A DNA stretch of 64,000 nt from Thermodesulfobacteriota bacterium (GTDB taxonomy: Bacteria; Desulfobacterota_D; UBA1144; Nemesobacterales; UBA2774). Within the stretch, counting starts at the first letter, position 1; each line of letters begins with the position of its first letter. The notes beneath the pieces were generated by a model that saw only the letters and a list, made by a program, of their open reading frames with translations, ran no database searches and had not been told where the DNA came from. A program made the translations under genes and the position numbers. Shown one piece after another: positions 61,352 to 64,000 of this stretch. Where the stretch lies: contig DAOKYU010000009.1 in the NCBI GenBank assembly GCA_035325995.1, positions 62,001-126,000 of the forward strand, read 5' to 3'.

Positions 61352-63658
61352 TCATTTCGTGAACCTTTGCCTCAGGCTCCGCGCGGCTTTGACCATATTC
61401 CCAAGCGCGGCTTTCGTCTCGGGCTCGCTCCTCGTTTTGAGGCCGCAGTCCGGATTCACCCAGAGGTTCTCTTTCGGTATGTACTCGGACGCCTTCGTAA
61501 TGAAGTCCTCTATCTGCCCGACCTCCGGGATGAGCGGCGAGTGGATGTCGTAAACGCCCGGCCCGATTTCGTTCGGGTATTCAAAATCCCTGAAGGCGTC
61601 GAGGAGCTCCATCCGGGAGCGCGACGTCTCTATCGATATGACGTCCGCGTCGAGCCTGGAAATGCTCTCGATGATGTCGTTAAACTCGGAATAGCACATG
61701 TGGGTGTGTATCTGCGTCTCGTCCTTCTCCGCACCCGATGCGATGTGGAAGACTTCGACCGCCCAGGAGAGGTACTCGTCCCAGTCCTCTTTCCTGATCG
61801 GGAGGCCTTCCCTCAGGGCGGGCTCGTCTATCTGTATGATCCTTATGCCCGCGCGCTCGAGGTCGCGGACTTCTTCACGGAGGGCGAAGGCGATCTGCCG
61901 GGCTACCCCGGAGCGGGGTATATCCTCGCGTCGGAAGCTCCACTGGAGGATGGTGACCGGCCCCGTGAGCATGCCCTTGACGGGTTTGTCTGTCAGGGAC
62001 GCCGCGTACTTAATTACCTCGACCGTCATGGGCGAGGGACGCGAGACGTCGCCGTATATTATAGGGGGCTTTACGTACCGGCTCCCGTAGCTCTGCACCC
62101 ATCCGCCGAGAGTAACGGCGAACCCGTTCAGCATCTCGCCGAAGAATTCGACCATGTCGTTCCTCTCGAACTCGCCGTGAACGAGCACGTCGAGGCCGAG
62201 CTCTTCCTGGAGGGTTATAACCTCGCGAATCCGGGCGCGGATGTACTCGTCGTACTCGTCGGCCGTCATCTCGCCGCGCCTGAATTCGAGCCTACGGCTC
62301 CTGACCTCGGACGTCTGGGGGAACGAGCCGATGGTAGTCGTCGGGAAGAGGGGCAGACCGAACGCCTCGCGCTGCTTTTTCTGCCGGACGGGGAAGGGGC
62401 TCCTTCCCCCGCTGCCGGCCGGGTATTCCGCCACGACTCTCTTGACGGCAGGATCGTTTATGAGCGGATTCTCGCTCCATTCCCGGAGGAGCGCCTCGTT
62501 CTTCCCGAGCGCGTCCTCGAAACCCTTGCCATCTGTCACGGAAGAGAGCGTGACCACCTCGTCCAGCTTTTCCTCGGCGAAGGCGAGCATGCTTCTGACG
62601 TCTGCCGGCAGCGCCGTCTCGTTCCTGAGCGAGATCGGGACGTGGAGAAGCGAGCAGGACGGCGCTATCATGACCCTTTCCTCGCCGAGCGCGGATACGA
62701 ACTTCCCGATTATGTCGGACGAACGGGAGAGGTCGTTTACCCATATGCCCCGGCCGTTGACGAGGCCGAGGGATATGTGCGCGTCTTTCGGGAACGAGCC
62801 GAGTATCGCCGGGATGTCTCTCTCACCACGCAGCAGGTCAAAGTGGAACCCGGCAACGGGTAGTCCAAGGGCAGTCCCGAGGTTGCCGCCGAGGTATCCG
62901 AAATAGAAGGTGAGCATGATTTTCAGCCCGGGTACTCCGCGGGCGAAGGCGGCGTAGGCAGTTTTGAAGGCTTCGAGCTCGCCAGGGCCGAGGTCCGTCA
63001 CCATCACCGGCTCGTCCATCTGCACCCATTCAGCGCCGGCAGAGGCAAGGTCCTTAAGCACCTCAATATAGACGGGCAATAAACCGCCGAGGAGGGAGAG
63101 CGGCGAGAAACCGGCGTCGCGCGATTTTCCGAGGAGAAGGAACGAGACCGGGCCGACGAGTACGGGCTTGGTCTTTATTCCGAGCGTCTTCGCTTCCCTG
63201 AATTCGTCCACGGGCTTGTTCGTCGAGCGCTTGAAGCCCTGCCCGGGGCGTAGCTCGGGGACGATGTAGTGGTAGTTGGTGTCGAACCATTTCGTCATCT
63301 CCATCGCCTGTGCGGCGGGGCCGCTTTCGCCCGCCTCCTTTTCCTGAACGCCCCTCGCCATTCTGAAGTAGAGGTCGAGGTCCACGTCACCCCCGCGCCA
63401 ACCGAACCGCCCGGGCACCGCCCCGACCATTGCGGCCGTGTCGAGCACCTGGTCGTAGAAGCTGAAGTCGTTGGAGGGGATGAGGTCTATCCCGGCCTCG
63501 GCCTGGAGGGCCCAGTTCTCCTTCCTGATTTCGGCCGCCGTCCTCCGCAGCGCCGGGAGGTCTATGTCACCCTTCCAGTAGGATTCCGTCGCCCGCTTGA
63601 GCTCCCTTTGATGGCCTATCCTCGGGAAGCCGAGATTGTTCGTAGTCAGTTTCTTCAT
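61352..63658 (-). CDS. metE: Cobalamin-independent methionine synthase
   Basis: The 768-residue enzyme transfers a methyl group from 5-methyltetrahydropteroyl-triglutamate to homocysteine. Both halves of the duplicated barrel are present: NNLGFPRIGHQRELKRATES at the N terminus and FPTTTIGSFPQTSEVRSRRL opening the catalytic half. The zinc ligands are in HTHMCYSEFNDI near 652 and WVNPDCGLKTR near 736, with QIDEPALREGLP supplying Glu. The start at ATG 63658 follows AGAAGGAGAAG. The AT-rich gap upstream to nrdB shows no riboswitch that I can recognise. Length is as usual. Confidence 0.94.
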   Translation of the reverse strand: MKKLTTNNLGFPRIGHQRELKRATESYWKGDIDLPALRRTAAEIRKENWALQAEAGIDLIPSNDFSFYDQVLDTAAMVGAVPGRFGWRGGDVDLDLYFRMARGVQEKEAGESGPAAQAMEMTKWFDTNYHYIVPELRPGQGFKRSTNKPVDEFREAKTLGIKTKPVLVGPVSFLLLGKSRDAGFSPLSLLGGLLPVYIEVLKDLASAGAEWVQMDEPVMVTDLGPGELEAFKTAYAAFARGVPGLKIMLTFYFGYLGGNLGTALGLPVAGFHFDLLRGERDIPAILGSFPKDAHISLGLVNGRGIWVNDLSRSSDIIGKFVSALGEERVMIAPSCSLLHVPISLRNETALPADVRSMLAFAEEKLDEVVTLSSVTDGKGFEDALGKNEALLREWSENPLINDPAVKRVVAEYPAGSGGRSPFPVRQKKQREAFGLPLFPTTTIGSFPQTSEVRSRRLEFRRGEMTADEYDEYIRARIREVITLQEELGLDVLVHGEFERNDMVEFFGEMLNGFAVTLGGWVQSYGSRYVKPPIIYGDVSRPSPMTVEVIKYAASLTDKPVKGMLTGPVTILQWSFRREDIPRSGVARQIAFALREEVRDLERAGIRIIQIDEPALREGLPIRKEDWDEYLSWAVEVFHIASGAEKDETQIHTHMCYSEFNDIIESISRLDADVISIETSRSRMELLDAFRDFEYPNEIGPGVYDIHSPLIPEVGQIEDFITKASEYIPKENLWVNPDCGLKTRSEPETKAALGNMVKAARSLRQRFTK

Positions 63659-63790
63659 GTACGTCTTCTCCTTCTAATATGCTATATATGTTATATATAC
63701 CTTTGCATGTAGAGCCGGTACTCACACGCCAGTGCTATTCTCAAATACACATACAGTCCGCGCGTCAAATGAATCAAATCTTCACCCTCA

Positions 63791-63842
63791 CTACGTCGTA
63801 AACACACTACGTGCGGATAGCATCCGCAGGCAACCGACGTAG
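63791..63842. repeat. Nested hairpin repeat upstream of metE
   Basis: CTACGTCG (63791-63798) pairs with CGACGTAG (63835-63842). Inside, TGCGGAT (63812-63818) pairs with ATCCGCA (63822-63828). It also contains AACACACTACGTG, related to the palindromes at 55862 and 63915. It lies in the 261-base gap between metE and nrdB, which holds no gene. Confidence 0.65.
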
Positions 63843-63914
63843 CAGCTTTGCAGCATTAATCACCTGACGCGCGAACCATGCTACCAGTCACATAATCGAC
63901 CACGTCGTAAAACC

Positions 63915-63929
63915 GCACACTACGTGTGC
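63915..63929. repeat. Palindrome GCACAC-TAC-GTGTGC overlapping the nrdB stop
   Basis: 6-base arms surround TAC. It shares the CACACTACGTG core with 55862-55880 and is preceded by ACGTCGTAAAA, also seen at 63793-63803. Its right part encodes the final residues and stop of nrdB on the minus strand. Confidence 0.7.
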
Positions 63930-64000
63930 TCATCCCAGGAGAGCATGCCGCTCCTGTATTCCGTGACCCTCGTCTCGAAGAAGTTCTTCTCCTTCCTGAG
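63920..64000 (-). CDS. nrdB: Ribonucleotide reductase beta subunit, C-terminal end only
   Basis: On the minus strand the frame entering at 64000 reads LRKEKNFFETRVTEYRSGML, then SWDEHT and a TAG stop. The NFFETRVTEY segment is the typical tail of class I ribonucleotide reductase small subunits, the flexible arm that docks onto the large subunit. Only 26 residues are inside the window. The last two residues and the stop codon lie in a short palindromic repeat. The gene precedes metE on the same strand but is separated by 261 bases. Confidence 0.82.
   Translation of the reverse strand, partial: LRKEKNFFETRVTEYRSGMLSWDEHT

Noticed and set aside
63659..63919. Cobalamin riboswitch before metE
   Set aside because: The gap lacks a recognisable B12 box and conserved core; its structure is explained by the repeat hairpins.

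Overview
The window reads as two joined pieces of bacterial DNA. From 1 to about 32.4 kb the DNA is a mobile, accessory region. From about 32.9 kb to the end it is ordinary chromosome. The chromosomal half is GC-rich yet uses ATA for isoleucine and AGG for arginine very often, and it carries dispersed hairpin repeats. The accessory half prefers ATC and CGC. This contrast is the main evidence that the left half was acquired. The housekeeping genes (pyrG, rph, rdgB, ptsP, gltA, metE, nrdB) fit a free-living Gram-negative bacterium, possibly Desulfobacterota-like or a related uncultured lineage. I cannot assign it more closely from sequence alone.

Region 1 (1-6.6 kb) is a same-strand run of phage-type structural genes: a 5'-truncated gene, small tail or baseplate-like proteins and a 1182-residue DUF4815-type protein with a fibronectin-III-like and an IPT/TIG-like segment. 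It ends at a 13-bp perfect hairpin. Region 2 (6.8-9.6 kb) is a compact cassette of an amidoligase, an unknown 173-residue protein, a class II glutamine amidotransferase and a gamma-glutamylcyclotransferase-like protein. It looks like a system that makes and breaks glutamyl-type amide bonds.

Region 3 (9.7-32.4 kb) is a dense defence island, all on the plus strand and mostly overlapping by a few bases. It starts with a small helix-turn-helix gene and the type 3 BREX genes brxF and brxC. A four-helix-bundle gene flanked by inverted repeats follows, then pglX, whose middle is conspicuously AT-rich. Next come a PARIS-like ATPase/DUF4435 pair and an OLD-like ATPase-TOPRIM nuclease, inserted before the remaining BREX genes brxHII, pglZ and brxA. 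Hachiman (hamA, hamB) follows directly, then an undescribed protein with a HEPN-type RX4H motif and a small DUF2188 protein. So three named anti-phage systems plus at least one candidate sit in one head-to-tail array beside phage structural genes.

Region 4 (32.4-33.2 kb) is the junction, with a near-perfect hairpin, repeated GC-rich stem-loop units and a small GIY-YIG gene. Region 5 (33.2-64 kb) is chromosome: a minus-strand cluster of sigma factor, YCII, carboxymuconolactone decarboxylase-like, SRPBCC and ArsR genes; an aldo/keto reductase; a drug-type ABC exporter; a SulP transporter; rph-rdgB; a methyltransferase; pyrG; a DUF5329 protein; an RNB exoribonuclease; a ferredoxin-NADP reductase-like flavoprotein; ptsP; an M50 protease; gltA; a TPR protein with an M42 peptidase; a secreted phytase-esterase-like protein; metE with a CWC protein; and the 3' end of nrdB. 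No rRNA, tRNA, CRISPR array or insertion-sequence transposase was seen.
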